The position numbers were made by a program, and so were the translations under genes. Below the pieces are notes generated by a model. That model was not told where the DNA came from and made no database searches. It was given only the letters and a program-made list of their open reading frames with translations. Source: Thysanoteuthis rhombus (lineage: Eukaryota > Mollusca > Cephalopoda > Oegopsida > Thysanoteuthidae). Taken from it: a stretch of DNA of 64,000 nt. The stretch lies in NCBI GenBank assembly GCA_963457665.1, contig OY735225.1:3414086-3478085 (forward strand), in the 5' to 3' direction. This document shows positions 1 to 12,149 of the stretch, piece after piece (the stretch's first letter is position 1; each line of letters starts with the position of its first letter).

Positions 1-890
1 ATTTTGTTGATAAGACATCTACCCATCATTTGAAACAATGGATTTTTTCACTTGAAAGAGTTCAGTCACTTTTTAATAAAAACCTCAGATGAAATTGATG
101 AGACTTAAACATTTATTTACACTATTAGCAACTGCAAGACTTGATTAGATCACTACTTCAAAGTAAGAGAATATGAAGAAACCACTTTGAACTCTACATA
201 AACGCAGGTATATGATTTTACCAAAAGAATTACGGCTCTGCATACATACGTGTCCACAGAAGTTTGATCCATGGGCATTTTTCTCAAGAAAATTGAAATT
301 TCTCTTTATTTCTGACCCAAGATGGCTTCAAAACTACCAATAGAGGATTGCATTTAACGAGTCCTCATGTATGCAAGACAATTTGTCATCAGTTTGTATT
401 TGAGAGCTTTATTATTCTGAACACTCATTCTTGTTCATGGATTTGGACATTTGGGACAACCTATATACATAGTTTCTAACAAAAACAAAAAAAATAAGAA
501 AAGTTGGGGGGGGGGGAAAAGTAATATCTTCTAGAAATTCAAATATATATCAGTGAATTTTTTCACGGGTAATAACCAGTAATAGAAAATATTTCCTTAT
601 TGAATAAATAATGACTTGCAATTGACAAAAGAGACCATAAAGATTCATGGTTCAGTTCACAAAAAAGTTCATATATATCATGGTTCAGTTAACAGTGCTG
701 GCAAGGCAAGAATCATGAACTATATATTGTGTGCTTTGCAAGACCAGAAAACAAAAATCTTTGTCTGTTCAGCTAAATGGCTGCAAAAAAACACATCCCT
801 ATGTTATCAATTAATATCACGGCAGTGCCAAAAGGTGCAGGTTTGAAGGGACCAGAATTTATAGTGTGTAGAGCAGCCTTCCATTATAAT
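1..890. other. AT-rich non-coding stretch
   Basis: I see no gene, exon signal or recognisable repeat here. The short frame near 616-846 has no protein-like character, and contains a direct repeat of a motif around 'catggttcagtt' that accounts for part of it. A G-run lies near 506-515. Confidence 0.5.
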
Positions 891-897
891 CATGTAC

Positions 898-1150
898 AAT
901 GATTTTCTGTCCATCATACGCATCTACAGCTTTGAAGTATTTCAGTTCTTTTTAGCATTGCCAATTTAGATATTTTATACCCAGATTCAGATCTACAGCC
1001 ATTTTGGATCCAAATTGAGAGAATTTTTTCATTTGTTCTTTTTAGTTTCTCAAGAACCACTGATCCAAACTCGACATTGCAATGCCCGATATGCTGACTG
1101 ATGTGACAAATATCAACTTCATATAATGTATGAGGGTAAGTTGACTCTAG
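898..1150 (+). repeat. Dispersed repeat family A, copy 1
   Basis: The stretch from 'aatgattttctgtcc' to 'tatcaacttcatataatg' is clearly related to 19674-19926 and, for its second half, to 6437-6543 and 19981-20056. Shared landmarks in order are 'gatctacag', 'tttctcaagaa', 'gcaatgcc', 'gctgact' and 'atatcaactt'. No open frame is preserved between copies, so this is a non-coding interspersed element. Family identity is unknown. Confidence 0.55.
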
Positions 1151-1199
1151 GATGAACTTGGGATAGGTGGCACTAACTTCTAGGATCAATAGAGGTCAA

Positions 1200-1536
1200 T
1201 TTAGAGTAAAGTTTCTAATTCTGGCCAAACTGTAAAAAGGCACATTTTATACAACATTGTATAAACTAGAAGCACCCTAATTGTAGGCATCTATGTGAAC
1301 ATTTATCAAAGTGAAGCTTAATTATAAGCCTTCATTGATATCCTATATGAAAAGGATTCCATTGCAAATCTATGCAAACTTAAACCACAGAACTGTAATC
1401 GGTGATATAGATAACATGATCCCCATCCATTTTATCAAAAAAATACATTTAAAGTCAAAAACTGATCTTCATTTTATAGCCCTTCTGGCAGCTGTAGTGG
1501 AACGATTATTTTAGAATGCATTTAATATTAGGCAAG

Positions 1537-1571
<35 letters not shown>

Positions 1572-3018
1572 AAAAAGAAAAGAGAATTAGCCCAAAAATT
1601 GAAGCATCTATGTGGTTCCTCCAACAGATTTTACCGTCATATATGGAGATTTGAATGTTGTAATTGGGGGAGAAAAAAAAAAAAAAAAAAAAAAAAAATT
1701 GGTGAACATATGTGATGCCTAAGTATGGATGGCTTTGCTGTACCCAGCATTCAGGCAATTAATAATAGAGTGAGCCTTAAAAATAATATCTACTACCACA
1801 AACTTGACAAAAAGCAATGGGTGTCAAGAAAAAAAAAAAAAAAAAAAAAAAAAATATTTGGAAACCTATCAATTCTGTTGTAGAAATCTTTGTGTAATTA
1901 ATAAGAAAGTTTGTAGAAAATTATCAGCTAAAAATTATTTTAGACAATAATACGAGTGGAGAAAATGACATTGTTTACACTCACAAACCAGTTAACCATG
2001 AGGATTTGAGTTTTGAAAATTTAGCCAAATTCTCATATTTTTCGTAAAAATATTGAAAATCGTATAAAAAGATACGTCCCCAGAGATCAGTTGAAATTTT
2101 AATTGATACGGCAGAAAAAAAAAAAAAAAAAAAAAAAGAAAAAAAGTTGATTATTTTTTTTTCCCCCCGCAATTACATACATTTCATCAAGTATGGTTTA
2201 TGATAATTATTCCATCAAAATCCTGTCAATTAACCACTAAATTAACTAATTTTCTTTGCATAAAATTTCTATTTTTATTCTATTTTGGGGAGAATTTGAA
2301 CTTCACTTTCACAGCTTTCACGCAGTCAAAATTGACTACGGATGCACAAAAAGGAAAAAATATTTCAGTAGCAGATAGTACAAGCTGTTTCAGGAGACAT
2401 GCAATTGAACTGATGTTTGTAATTTGTCATGTGATATTCTTCTGTTCTTTTTTATGCATCTGTAGTTAATTTCAATAATAGTTAGAAGTTATGCGGGCAT
2501 AAAATGGTATTTCTTTTTTAACAAATGATGTTTATTGACGATAATTTAGGTGATTGCTTTGAGTCTTTTTTAGTGGGGGGGGGATAAGATTCAAATCATA
2601 TCAAAAATCTTTATCCTCTTATCTGAACCTGGACCATTCTTTTTTTTTTTTTTTTGAGCAATAGATATTCAGCCAATATGGCTGAAACGAAGAGGAATCT
2701 GCTTTCTGTACTATGTTTCAATCTTAACAGCACAAAAAGATTTTCAAACTGTTCAAGTTTCACTTTCTATGGTGAAATACACGTTAGAAGACAAGCACAA
2801 CAACCCTGGCTTCAATGCACTCAGCAAGGCAGTCATATCAATTGCTCTGGAGGGGGAATCTGTCCGCAGATATTTGGGAAAATGGCTGAGCAACGTTTGG
2901 GGTATACAGTTGATTGTGTTAGTTAAACCATATTAAATTTCATGTCTTGCCAGATGAATTTCACTTGGTCACTTACAAACACTAGATCAATTGGGTGTCT
3001 TATTTCTTAAAATAAGAG
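1200..3018. other. PolyA/polyT-rich intergenic stretch
   Basis: Long homopolymer tracts lie at about 1535-1570, 1674-1698, 1829-1853, 2114-2137 and 2640-2655 (T). The short frames reading Phe or Lys runs are artefacts of these tracts. No exon or RNA gene is seen. Confidence 0.55.
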
Positions 3019-3019
3019 T

Positions 3020-3190
3020 GGATGTACCAGTGGTCAGGTAGTTAACTGCACGAAAAAAAAAAATTGAGTTGGCAAGCAGAGTTCAAACTCTGACAGAGAT
3101 AATCTGTATTCATTTTGCACTAATGCTAATTTTAGGTGAATTGATCTACAGATATGATTAAACTGAAAATAAATAAATAAATAAAAAATA
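3020..3190 (+). repeat. tRNA-headed SINE, 3'-truncated copy
   Basis: A tRNA-like head is followed by a B-box-like 'gagttcaaactctgacag', then 'ttttgcactaatgct', then an (AAAT)n tail at about 3168-3186. The same order (B box, then 'ctttgcactaatgccc', then 'gatctatc') occurs at 33425-33560, so the two are copies of one SINE. An A-tract has expanded between the A and B boxes. This copy stops before the conserved central block seen at 33585. Confidence 0.6.
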
Positions 3191-3199
3191 ATTATATCA

Positions 3200-3700
3200 A
3201 TATCTTAAAAAGATGTAAAAAATAAGCAAATTAATGTTTTCATTAATTGGTTGGGAGGAGTTAAAACATTAATTCATTTATAAAATTTAGGTTTTCATTT
3301 CACACATCCTTGAGCAGGCACACTCACAAGGCTGGAATTCCTATTTATCAACAGCATTACCAAGTATTATTTACTATTTTTTGTGGTAATCTGCAATAAT
3401 CGTCCACTTTTTTTAATTGAAATTCAATTTTTTTTTTTTTTTAAAGATTTTTATCATTTTTTTTGTAAATTGTATATCAATTCTCCAGTTATCACTAAAG
3501 TCTATTTTTTCTACCACAGAAATTTTTATTTTAGACACTATATTTTAAGAAAAAAAAAAAAAAAAAAAAAAAAAAAATTCATTTAGTAAAAATTCTAATA
3601 AAGACACCTTGGCTAATGTGGTATAGCCATTCAAAAATTTTCTGTACTGTTCAAAATCTTTTTATAATTCATACAACAACAAAAGCCACACTATTCAAGT
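3200..3700. other. AT-rich stretch, polyA tract
   Basis: A/T-rich DNA with an A tract at about 3549-3576. The frame encoded there is homopolymer-driven. Nothing else is seen. Confidence 0.5.
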
Positions 3701-3705
3701 TATTG

Positions 3706-4445
3706 CTGTGAACCCTTCCAGCTCCCAAAAAAGAGTGAGACAAGGAGTAATACCAGCTGACCCAAACACTTCACAGCCTGCTTCAAGATGATCTTCCACA
3801 ACCTGGACTGGGAGAATGGAGGAATCAAAATAGACAGCAATTATCTGAGCAATCTCAGATTTGCAGACAACAGTCTTTTTTTGCAGAGAACCTACACAAC
3901 CTCCAACTAATGTTAGATGAACTGAACTAAGAAACCAAGAAAGTTGGCCCTACACATGACCTTAAGTAAAACTAAGGTTATGTGCAACAACCACATTGAG
4001 AATAAGAACGCAACTGTCAAAATTGAACTGGCAAAACTGGAGAAAGTAGACCATTACGTCAATGAAACGAAAAATCACTCCAGAACTGAGAAGCATGCAA
4101 TGTGTACATGAGAGAATCATGCTCAACCTCACATGGAGAGGTCACAAGACAGCACGGTATATCAGGGAGAAAACAGGAATCAGAGACATCATAGAATCTA
4201 CTAGAAAAAGTAAATGGCAATAGGCCGGTCATGTTGCAAGAATGGCAGACAACAGATGGACATCATGACTCACAACATGGATCCCCAGAGATCACATGCA
4301 AAACTAAGGCTGGCAGAATACAAGATAGAGAGATGAACTAGACAAATTCAGAAAATACTGGCTCTGTGATCCCCATGATAGAGAATTGTGGCGGATCCTG
4401 GGGAAGGACAATATCCAACAACTGATGATAAAAGACTGATAATGA
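3706..4445 (+). pseudogene. RTE-like non-LTR retrotransposon, 3' half, decayed
   Basis: In shifting frames this encodes the second half of a non-LTR reverse transcriptase. First is a VRQG-type motif at about 3731-3745. Next is the catalytic palm motif, read LRFADN at about 3854-3872, where the second catalytic Asp has become Asn. Then come the 'LEKVDHYV' strand (about 4039-4062) and the 'ERIMLNLTW' block (about 4110-4136). The end is a 'GHVARMADNRW' and 'LWRILG' segment typical of RTE-like C-termini. Several stops and frameshifts are present. The 3' end runs into 'aagactgataatgatgat', matching the (TGA)n tail of the copy at 56.3 kb. Related fragments lie at 14.55, 56.15 and 61.5 kb. It cannot be active. 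Confidence 0.8.
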
Positions 4446-4635
4446 TGATACATGAATTCTCTCAGGGATTAATAGACAATATATATATATATATCACATT
4501 CATTCATTCATATATCGGAAAAGTTACTGCCCATCCAAACCTCAATTTGTATCAAGGTTGCAATACAAATAAATGTCATCATAAGCTACTTTTAAACAGT
4601 TGAAGAACAAAGGAACATAAAGGAAAAAAGATTAC

Positions 4636-4885
4636 TACCATATTTTATGGCATATAAAACACACCTCAATTTTTGCAGGCATATTCTTGAGAGAAAGAAA
4701 AACAAACAAAACATCTTTTTCCCTGATCTTCATAGCCCTCCATACTATCAGGTTATTCTATTTTGCTCTCATCTATTCAAATCTCAATTAACCCTAATGG
4801 CGTCTGTCCATTTACATAGCACAGTAACGTTAGTAAATAATAAAGTATTCACCTTCCCATCTTATAAGCCATAAGCACATCTTAT
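4636..4885 (+). mobile_element. Small inverted-repeat element (family P), copy 1
   Basis: It starts 'ccatattttatggcatata' and ends near 'cttataagccataagcac', an inverted repeat. It is homologous, in the opposite orientation, to 43537-43834 through shared internal landmarks such as 'cttcatagccctc', 'attcaaatct' and 'gttattc'. It encodes nothing conserved, so it is a MITE-type non-autonomous DNA element. The superfamily is not assigned. Confidence 0.6.
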
Positions 4886-4889
4886 GAAG

Positions 4890-5915
4890 GAAATGAATGT
4901 CACAGTAGGCAGAACACACGACTACAAGTTTTCATTACAATAAAAATATCAAATTTTCAACGGAAATTTCCAGTCTGTTACTTACAAACAGAGTTATGAA
5001 TTTATAATGTGGATCTGGGCCAGCTTTAAGTCAATTGGACCAATTGCATCCAATTGGGTTCATGCAAGAGAGGGCCCTGCACTTGGGTATATTCTAATCA
5101 CACAACACCACACTGTAAATCATCTTGTTCATCCATAGAGAACAGCAACAATATCATTTTGCTTCTGAATTTTCAAAGATTTAACAATGTTCCTTTACAT
5201 AGTTTAAATCAAAAATTCTTTTTATTGCACTTTGATTAAATAACGTTTATCAATCACTGATGAACGTAAAAAATCATCTGTGAAATTTTCCAGCACATAT
5301 TTTGATGGCTTTCCGTCATACCATGAAGACAAAGTTTGTTTATATTTCTAAGATTCTACAGACCTTGACTGTTAACTGGGGGTCCAACAAAAATGTTGCC
5401 AATTGAGCCCTGTGGCTCCTAAGGTAAGCCCTGATGTGGGTGTTTGGGTCAAAGAAAGACAGGGTTATAACTGGAACAAAGATGATCAAAAGTCACTTAA
5501 AAAGTTCACAGGTAAATAAAAGTGTTTTCATCACAAAATAGAAGAAATTTTTAAAACACCATGTAATTATACATTAATTGATTACAAACTGAAGAAACTA
5601 GTGCAGAGCCCTTTTCAAAGGTGCAGGTTTTGGGACCTTGTGCATGGCCTTGGTTCTTTGAAAGCTGCTTCTTCCTCCAAGATGGAGATTGACAGCCTGC
5701 TTTCCAAACTTCTATCAGTGTTGATCCCGGAGCAATGAAAAAAATGTTATCAGTTGAGAGAAAGTTTACAGGATAATGATGAAGGTCTCGGCACCTTAGC
5801 ACAGTTTAGAGCTTATTTGGGTTGTCATTTTAGGCCTCATACTCGATGTCAGGCTATTCTCTTGTCTGCTTTTTTGCAAGTACGTATTTTTTCAATTCGT
5901 AACTTGGAAAATTAA
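4890..5915. other. Unassigned stretch
   Basis: No gene established. A minus-strand frame at 5551-5802 has moderately protein-like composition, but no splice signals or family resemblance that I can recognise. Confidence 0.4.
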
Positions 5916-5929
5916 AGTAAACATTAGAA

Positions 5930-6185
5930 TCAGACCTTCCAATTCTCAAGCATTCCGTATGAGATGTACATTTTGATATGTTCTCACGCTCACACACAAA
6001 AAGAAATTCTCATGCATTTTATAAAAAATGCCAGATTTATTTATATCTATTGACTTTGTTTAGATTTCCGATAAAGATTGGATCAGTTAAGCAAACTTGA
6101 TAGTGAAATAGGAATATGAAACGCAATTTTAGCCAATCTTGGATACGTGATTTCAAAAAATGTTTCAATGAGGGAGGCCCACACA
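5930..6185 (+). repeat. Dispersed repeat family X, copy 1
   Basis: 'cagaccttccaattctcaag' at the left, then 'ttctcacgctcacac', 'ttagatttcc' and 'caatcttggatacgtgattt' reproduce the order found at 49920-50330 and, reversed, at 44280-44570. Left-end fragments also occur near 34480-34680. It is non-coding. The left end carries a short palindromic segment in better copies (44530-44550), suggesting a DNA-transposon terminus. Confidence 0.5.
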
Positions 6186-6436
6186 ATTCTACTTATTCAC
6201 AACATTCAAATTTGACTGGTCTGCATGAATATTTCCTGCACACTTTTGTCTGATAGGGCAATGTGACATTAAAGAAAAAGGATGAAACTGCAAAATTTTA
6301 AACAACTGTAATTGAATCTTTAAAAAGATTTTGATAGCGATCGATGCAAAATATATACTGAAGAGTGAAAATCAAGGAAATGATTTATAGAAACTATAGA
6401 AGACTTGTAATCCTTAATATCTTGAAAATTTAAAAT

Positions 6437-6543
6437 TTCTCTAGGACTGCTGAGCCAAATAACTCCAAAGTCAACAATGCACTGCCTTGTTTGTTGACTA
6501 ATATCTGAGAATATCAACTTTGTACAATGGCTAGTTTACAAGG
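6437..6543 (+). repeat. Dispersed repeat family A, partial copy
   Basis: Matches the second half of family A ('gcactgcc', 'gttgactaatat', 'atatcaactttgtacaatgg'). Confidence 0.5.
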
Positions 6544-6811
6544 TTTTTTCTACTGTATCTTAGTTATCTTAAGTCTTGATATGAAGTCAGTATTTTTGAC
6601 ATTTTGAGTCTTGATGAAATTCCATTTTTTTGGTGGTTTTTTGGATGAGCAGGTGAATATGAATAAGTAAGAATTAGTTGCCCTTCATATCCAACTACTT
6701 TGGAGGACTCCTATCTCTACAGAAATGCAAAGCACATCTGTACTTTAGATCTTCACTTAACTAAACTGAGTTTTAAAGATTTTTTTTCCTGTTAAAGTAA
6801 CAGTAAGTATC

Positions 6812-6850
6812 TATACCTGGCATAAATGAATCACCACATCCTACAGAGAG
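6812..6850 (+). repeat. Dispersed repeat family S fragment
   Basis: 'ctatacctggcataaatgaa' followed by 'tcaccacatcctac' is the core of a family repeated at 13.9, 16.05, 18.84, 37.7 and 37.83 kb. The GA-rich array begins within it. Confidence 0.5.
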
Positions 6851-6865
6851 AGGGGAGGGAAGACA

Positions 6866-6878
6866 AAAAGAGGGGGAA

Positions 6879-6918
<40 letters not shown>

Positions 6919-7269
6919 ACGAAGGAAGAGAGAGAGAGAGAGAGGGAACGAAGGAAGAGAGAGAGAGAGAGAGGGAACGAAGGAAGAGAGAGAGAGAGAG
7001 AGGGAACGAAGGAAGAGAGAGAGAGAGAGAGAGAGAGAGGGAACGAAGGAAGAGAGAGAGAGAGAGAGAGAGAGAGGGAACGAAGGAAGAGAGAGAGAGA
7101 GAGAGAGAGAGAGGGAACGAAGGAAGAGAGAGAGAGAGAGAGAGAGAGAGGGAACGAAGGAAGAGAGAGAGAGAGAGAGAGAGAGAGGGAACGAAGGAAG
7201 AGAGAGAGAGAGAGAGAGAGAGAGGGAACGAAGGAAGAGAGAGAGAGAGAGAGAGAGAGAGGGAACGAA

Positions 7270-7303
<34 letters not shown>

Positions 7304-8329
7304 ACGAAGGAAGAGAGAGAGAGAGAGAGAGAGAGAGGGAACGAAGGAAGAGAGAGAGAGAGAGAGAGAGAGAGGGAACGAAGGAAGAGAGAGAGAGAGA
7401 GAGAGAGAGAGGGAACGAAGGAAGAGAGAGAGAGAGAGAGAGAGAGGGAACGAAGGAAGAGAGAGAGAGAGAGAGAGAGAGGGAACGAAGGAAGAGAGAG
7501 AGAGAGAGAGAGAGGGAACGAAGGAAGAGAGAGAGAGAGAGAGAGGGAACGAAGGAAGAGAGAGAGAGAGAGAGAGGGAACGAAGGAAGAGAGAGAGAGA
7601 GAGGGAACGAAGGAAGAGAGAGAGAGAGAGGGAACGAAGGAAGAGAGAGAGAGAGAGGGAACGAAGGAAGAGAGAGAGAGAGGGAACGAAGGAAGAGAGA
7701 GAGAGAGGGAACGAAGGAAGAGAGAGAGAGAGGGAACGAAGGAAGAGAGAGAGAGAGGGAACGAAGGAAGAGAGAGAGAGAGGGAACGAAGGAAGAGAGA
7801 GAGAGAGGGAACGAAGGAAGAGAGAGAGAGAGGGAACGAAGGAAGAGAGAGAGAGAGGGAACGAAGGAAGAGAGAGAGAGAGGGAACGAAGGAAGAGAGA
7901 GAGAGAGGGAACGAAGGAAGAGAGAGAGAGAGGGAACGAAGGAAGAGAGAGAGAGAGAGGGAACGAAGGAAGAGAGAGAGAGAGAGAGGGAACGAAGGAA
8001 GAGAGAGAGAGAGAGAGGGAACGAAGGAAGAGAGAGAGAGAGAGAGACGGAACGAAGGAAGAGAGAGAGAGAGAGAGACGGAACGAAGGAAGAGAGAGAG
8101 AGAGAGAGACGGAACGAAGGAAGAGAGAGAGACAGAGAGACGGAACGAAGGAAGAGAGAGAGAGACAGAGAGACGGAACGAAGGAAGAGAGAGAGAGACA
8201 GAGAGACGGAACGAAGGAAGAGAGAGAGAGACAGAGAGACGGAACGAAGGAAGAGAGAGAGAGACAGAGAGACGGAACGAAGGAAGAGAGAGAGAGACAG
8301 AGAGACGGAACGAAGGAAGAGAGAGAGTA
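6866..8329. repeat. GA-rich minisatellite array, about 46 units
   Basis: By eye there are about 46 copies of 'gaacgaagg' followed by 'aa' and a (GA)n run. Spacing is roughly 26 to 40 bp. Units are long and variable at the left (about 6.9-7.5 kb) and a nearly uniform 26 bp in the middle (about 7.63-7.93 kb). At the right (from about 8.05 kb) they change to 'gacggaacgaagg', later with 'agacagagagac'. Because the repeat contains no stop codon in several frames, it yields a 522-residue Arg/Glu frame on the plus strand and a 501-residue Leu/Ser frame on the minus strand. Neither has gene-like sequence, so I do not call them proteins. Confidence 0.9.
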
Positions 8330-8639
8330 TATGTAATCACTTTCATATCAGTAAAGTCAGCACCTGTTTATATCTCAATTTGTATTATGGGTAGAATGAA
8401 AATAAAGAATGACACGTATTCAACAAGCTATCAAACAATAAGACAAAAATAGAATAAAAGGCTGGTACTTTATCTGATTTCCTACTCTCTCTCTCTCTAT
8501 GTGCAGCTTTTATGGTTCAGTAATAATCATCAAGAACTCTATCTAATCGAAAGGTACAAAAGCCAAGACTAACCTGTTTTTGTCTACAGCTGAATGACAG
8601 TTAGAAAACAAAGATATCACTACTTTATCATACAAGGTA

Positions 8640-8912
8640 TGTCCAAGAATTTTCACTGAGAAAATCGAAAAATTAATATATGAGAGGGATGAGAGTTAAG
8701 TAGTTTACTGAGAGGGGTAAGAAGATCTTTGTATATGAAACTTATCCATGTTTGTATTACATTTAGATAAAAACATGGATGGGCAATGGAGATTGGAAGG
8801 GATAAGGGAGGAAATGAGACAGGTAAACAGTGAGAAAAGGGCAAAGGCACGAGATAAGGGATAATCTTAGATGTCAACACCCGTGGAATTTCCACAGTTT
8901 CAGCAAGTACTT
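8640..8912 (+). repeat. Dispersed repeat family K, copy 1
   Basis: 'aagtagtttactgagagggg', 'gaaacttatccatgtttgta', 'aaaacatggatgggcaatgg' and 'ggaatttccac' recur in the same order at 26405-26625 and in part at 18770-19190 and 25480-25570. No coding potential is shared between copies. Confidence 0.5.
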
Positions 8913-8914
8913 AT

Positions 8915-10455
8915 GAACATTGACATTCACACATGACAATATTGGTTCAACATGCACCTTGCTGGACATTGGTATGGAAAATGTCCCCCACGGGTATACA
9001 GTACAACTTAATATCCTCAGCAGTTCTAACCCAGTATCTTCACTTCCTCCACAGAAGGGAACACATAGTTGTTTTGTATTCTATAGATAGATCAATAGTA
9101 TCAACGTTCTTCTCCTGAATATCAATCACTGACATCCACAACAAACTGGTTTAATTACTGTTGTTGGGTTTTGGGTTACGTGTTCGTACATGAATATGTA
9201 TCTATCTGGACTTTGCTCAGCCCTAATGGTTCATTGTAGAAACTTGAAATTTGTTTTGCCTTTTGAAAATTCTCCCCACTAAATCAGTTTTTAATAGGGG
9301 GTTCAAATCACAATAAAACTTTATAGCAAATTGTTTTTGTTTTTTATTCATAAATTATTGATTCAAACCATATTGGTAGTTAATTTCCATCAAGGTAACT
9401 CAATTTGACCACCACAACTGAGGTAAAAATCTGCACACATGGGTGGCAACATAATTTAACTGAGTACGAGTATCATTTTCTATTCTGTCTTTCAGTTGAC
9501 CCTTTTCTGTCTCACTAGTTTTTCCTTCTAGATTGCCTCTCTTTCAGCGTCCTCGCTGGCCTCTTAGCTCTGTCTTATCAAGTTGTTCACCAAGTAGAGC
9601 TATTTGTCTTTGCTGGGACTGCCTATACAGAAATAGTCATTCTGAAAAAGGCCCCCAAATTATGTTGAATTAAAGCAACCATTATTGAAAAGAATATACA
9701 GAAACGACTTTACAAATACCTGGTAGGAATACTAACTCTTGAATTTTCAAGAAAGAGCTCAGAAAGAGAGAGGGGGGGAAAAAAAGTCTGTTCAAAACCT
9801 GCAATGTTGTACATACAAATCTTGGCAACATTTTTTCTGAGTTTTAACTATTTGCTTTTAACTGGTTTTTCTGGTTCATCTCTGTTAAATTGTCCAAGAC
9901 GAAAGTAAGTAATTATTGGATCAAAAATCAAACAAAATATCCAAAATGAATAAACTCAATGACAATGAAAAAGTTATGAATATAAATATGAAATGTCTAC
10001 ATCAATCATAAACACTGTACAGTCTGTCTTGTGTTTCATATTTTTATATCTTGTGAGATGATTTTTGAAAAAGAAAAAAAAAAATTTTGAATATGACATG
10101 GTGTATTGCGAAGAGAACAAAAAAAAAAAAAAAAACACACATCCTCTTTCTTCGCCTACTCCCTATATTGTATCTATCTTTATTTACCAACTATGGACCA
10201 GTTCAATTTTGAATGAAAAATCTTTGTCATTCATAAAACAGTCTACTTTCATCACTGAAAAAGATCAAATGTTTCATTAATCTGACAGATAGTTAAAGAT
10301 GTTCAGAGTTTGTTCCCATGTGAAGAAAGAGGCTGAAATTTATTAGGGTTTTTATTTTAACTAGACCAACACTCGAATCTATTTATCATTTGCCCAATAT
10401 TTTCTTTCCCTTACATAAACAAGAAGATTTACACATAAGGAGATGATAGCAATAT
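8915..10455. other. Unassigned stretch
   Basis: No gene seen. A piece of family T ('tttttaatagggggttca') lies at about 9290-9350, and A tracts lie at 10065-10135. Confidence 0.45.
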
Positions 10456-10885
10456 CAGAAACTGTGGACCAAAACTGTCAAAATAGGTTTCTTCAGTTTT
10501 CAAGGTGGTCTGGCTAGCTATGTACATGTATGTTGTGTACAGGCTGCATCAATAGAACTAACTGAAATTTTCCTTATTCACTTCATTATTATATCCTGCA
10601 TGATCACTTTTTAAAATTTTTTTTTCATTACTGATCCCTCCTAAGGTTTTTAATAGGGGACTCAATTTGCAATTAAAGCTTAAGCTAAATTGATCTTAGT
10701 TTACGCCCAGTTGCATTCATACATTTCTTGAAAATTCAGGCTTCACTGCCTAATGAAATGCAAGATAACTTATTTATCATCCCTTTTTCCAAATTTTTAA
10801 ATTGATCATCCAATATGGCGTGCTACCAAAAGACAGTGGTCACCACAGTTTCTATTGAGTGACTGACCAGACCATTTTGTTTTAA
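10456..10885 (+). repeat. Dispersed repeat family T, copy 1
   Basis: It begins 'cagaaactgtggaccaaaac' and continues with 'ggtctggctagctatgtaca', 'tttttaataggggactcaat', 'attgatcatccaatatggcg' and 'cacagtttctattgagtgac'. The outer 'agaaactgtg' and 'cacagtttct' are inverted. The same order occurs at 47.64, 53.57 (plus), 41.2 and 23.1 kb (minus). Confidence 0.6.
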
Positions 10886-10980
10886 TTTGACCAACACTTG
10901 AACCTATCATTTGCCGAGTATTTGCTTTCATTTGTATAAACAAAAAGATTCACATAAAGAAATGATGCAAGCAATATTTT

Positions 10981-10985
<5 letters not shown>

Positions 10986-11033
<48 letters not shown>
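10986..11033. repeat. (TA)n microsatellite
   Basis: Uninterrupted TA dinucleotides, about 24 units. Confidence 0.95.
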
Positions 11034-11034
<1 letters not shown>

Positions 11035-11036
<2 letters not shown>

Positions 11037-11700
11037 CACATGTTAATTTCATCAATGAAAGTGGGCTGGGTGATAATTTACACTCATTAGAAGATTAAAG
11101 AGTGAGCAGTTTATTTAACTATCGTATCAGGAGTGGGATTCATTAGGCAAATACATCAAAACTTCCATTCACTCCAATGATTACAAATATATATTGACTC
11201 AGCAAATACTACAAGCATATGAAGAAATTATTTTGATATTTACAATCAATTTAGGATGAGAATGACCTTGCAAAGATCTGTTCCATCCATGGTCCCCTTT
11301 TTGAGGCCTGGTTACGAGAATCTTATCAGCTACAGAAAACACGGTTAATGTGTCCTCAGAAAGAAAGAAAGAAAAAAAAAAAAAATAAAAAAAAAAATGG
11401 CGTCATGCTGATTGAAGCGGTCTTAACTGGAAAAACAAAAATTAACAAAACAAGCATTTTTAGATTGCTAGGCACAATCTAAAAATTTTTTTTTTCATGT
11501 ACTCATACAAATTTTCAATGTTGTAACCTCAAAATTGTAACCAGGAGCACCCGGAGATGCACTGAAGAGAAAAATTGGTAGCCTACTTAGCAGGCTGGCC
11601 ATTTGTGATTTCATACAAAAAGGAAGACTCTAAAATGAAGGTAAATAATTTTTCCAAAAATCGTCGTAAATGACCTACTCTCTGAATTTTTGAGATGAGG
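11035..11700. other. Unassigned stretch
   Basis: No gene or clear repeat family; A tracts at about 11360-11395. Confidence 0.45.
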
Positions 11701-11713
11701 TATTATTATTTCT

Positions 11714-12146
11714 ATTATTATTCGGATTATCCTCATCTTGGTTGTTTTTCATACTACGGCCTTCATCACGTATCATCTGGTAGGTGTGGGGAAGTAACAA
11801 ACCAAACCCTTTATTTAACCGACAGGGGCATATTGACCCTCTTAGCATCAGTATCATTATTGTCCCTCACTGGGATTGAACCTAGAACCATTAGATTACT
11901 TACAGTAATTTTGCCTGATTCCGTAAACACTATGCTATGTGTCCATGTAGACAACCGGTGCTGATTTTTAGGAGCCTTAAACCTCAGGTGACAGTTTTTG
12001 GTATTTGATGTTACTGTTTTGTCTTTCATTATTAGAGGTTCCCATATGGTATTCATTTCAATGCTAGGATTACTGAAGGCTGTAGAGTACAACCGCCGAA
12101 ACGTTGTATGAAAAACAACCAAGATGAGGATAGTCCGAATGATAAT
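11714..12146. mobile_element. Element W with about 40-bp terminal inverted repeats
   Basis: The left arm (about 11714-11754, containing 'ggattatcctcatcttggtt') is repeated inverted at about 12105-12145 ('aaccaagatgaggatagtcc') with only one or two differences. The 350-bp interior reads on the minus strand 'MNTIWEPLI', which resembles 'VNSIWKPLM' read on the minus strand near 46.08-46.11 kb, so a coding remnant may be shared. It could be a non-autonomous DNA transposon or a foldback retroelement piece. Confidence 0.6.
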
Positions 12147-12149
12147 AAA

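Noticed and set aside
6866-8329. CRISPR array
   Set aside because: Repeats are contiguous low-complexity units without unique spacers, in a eukaryotic setting.
6826-8394. Arg/Glu-rich 522-residue and Leu/Ser-rich 501-residue frames
   Set aside because: Both are by-products of a GA-rich tandem repeat without stop codons; no non-repetitive domain.
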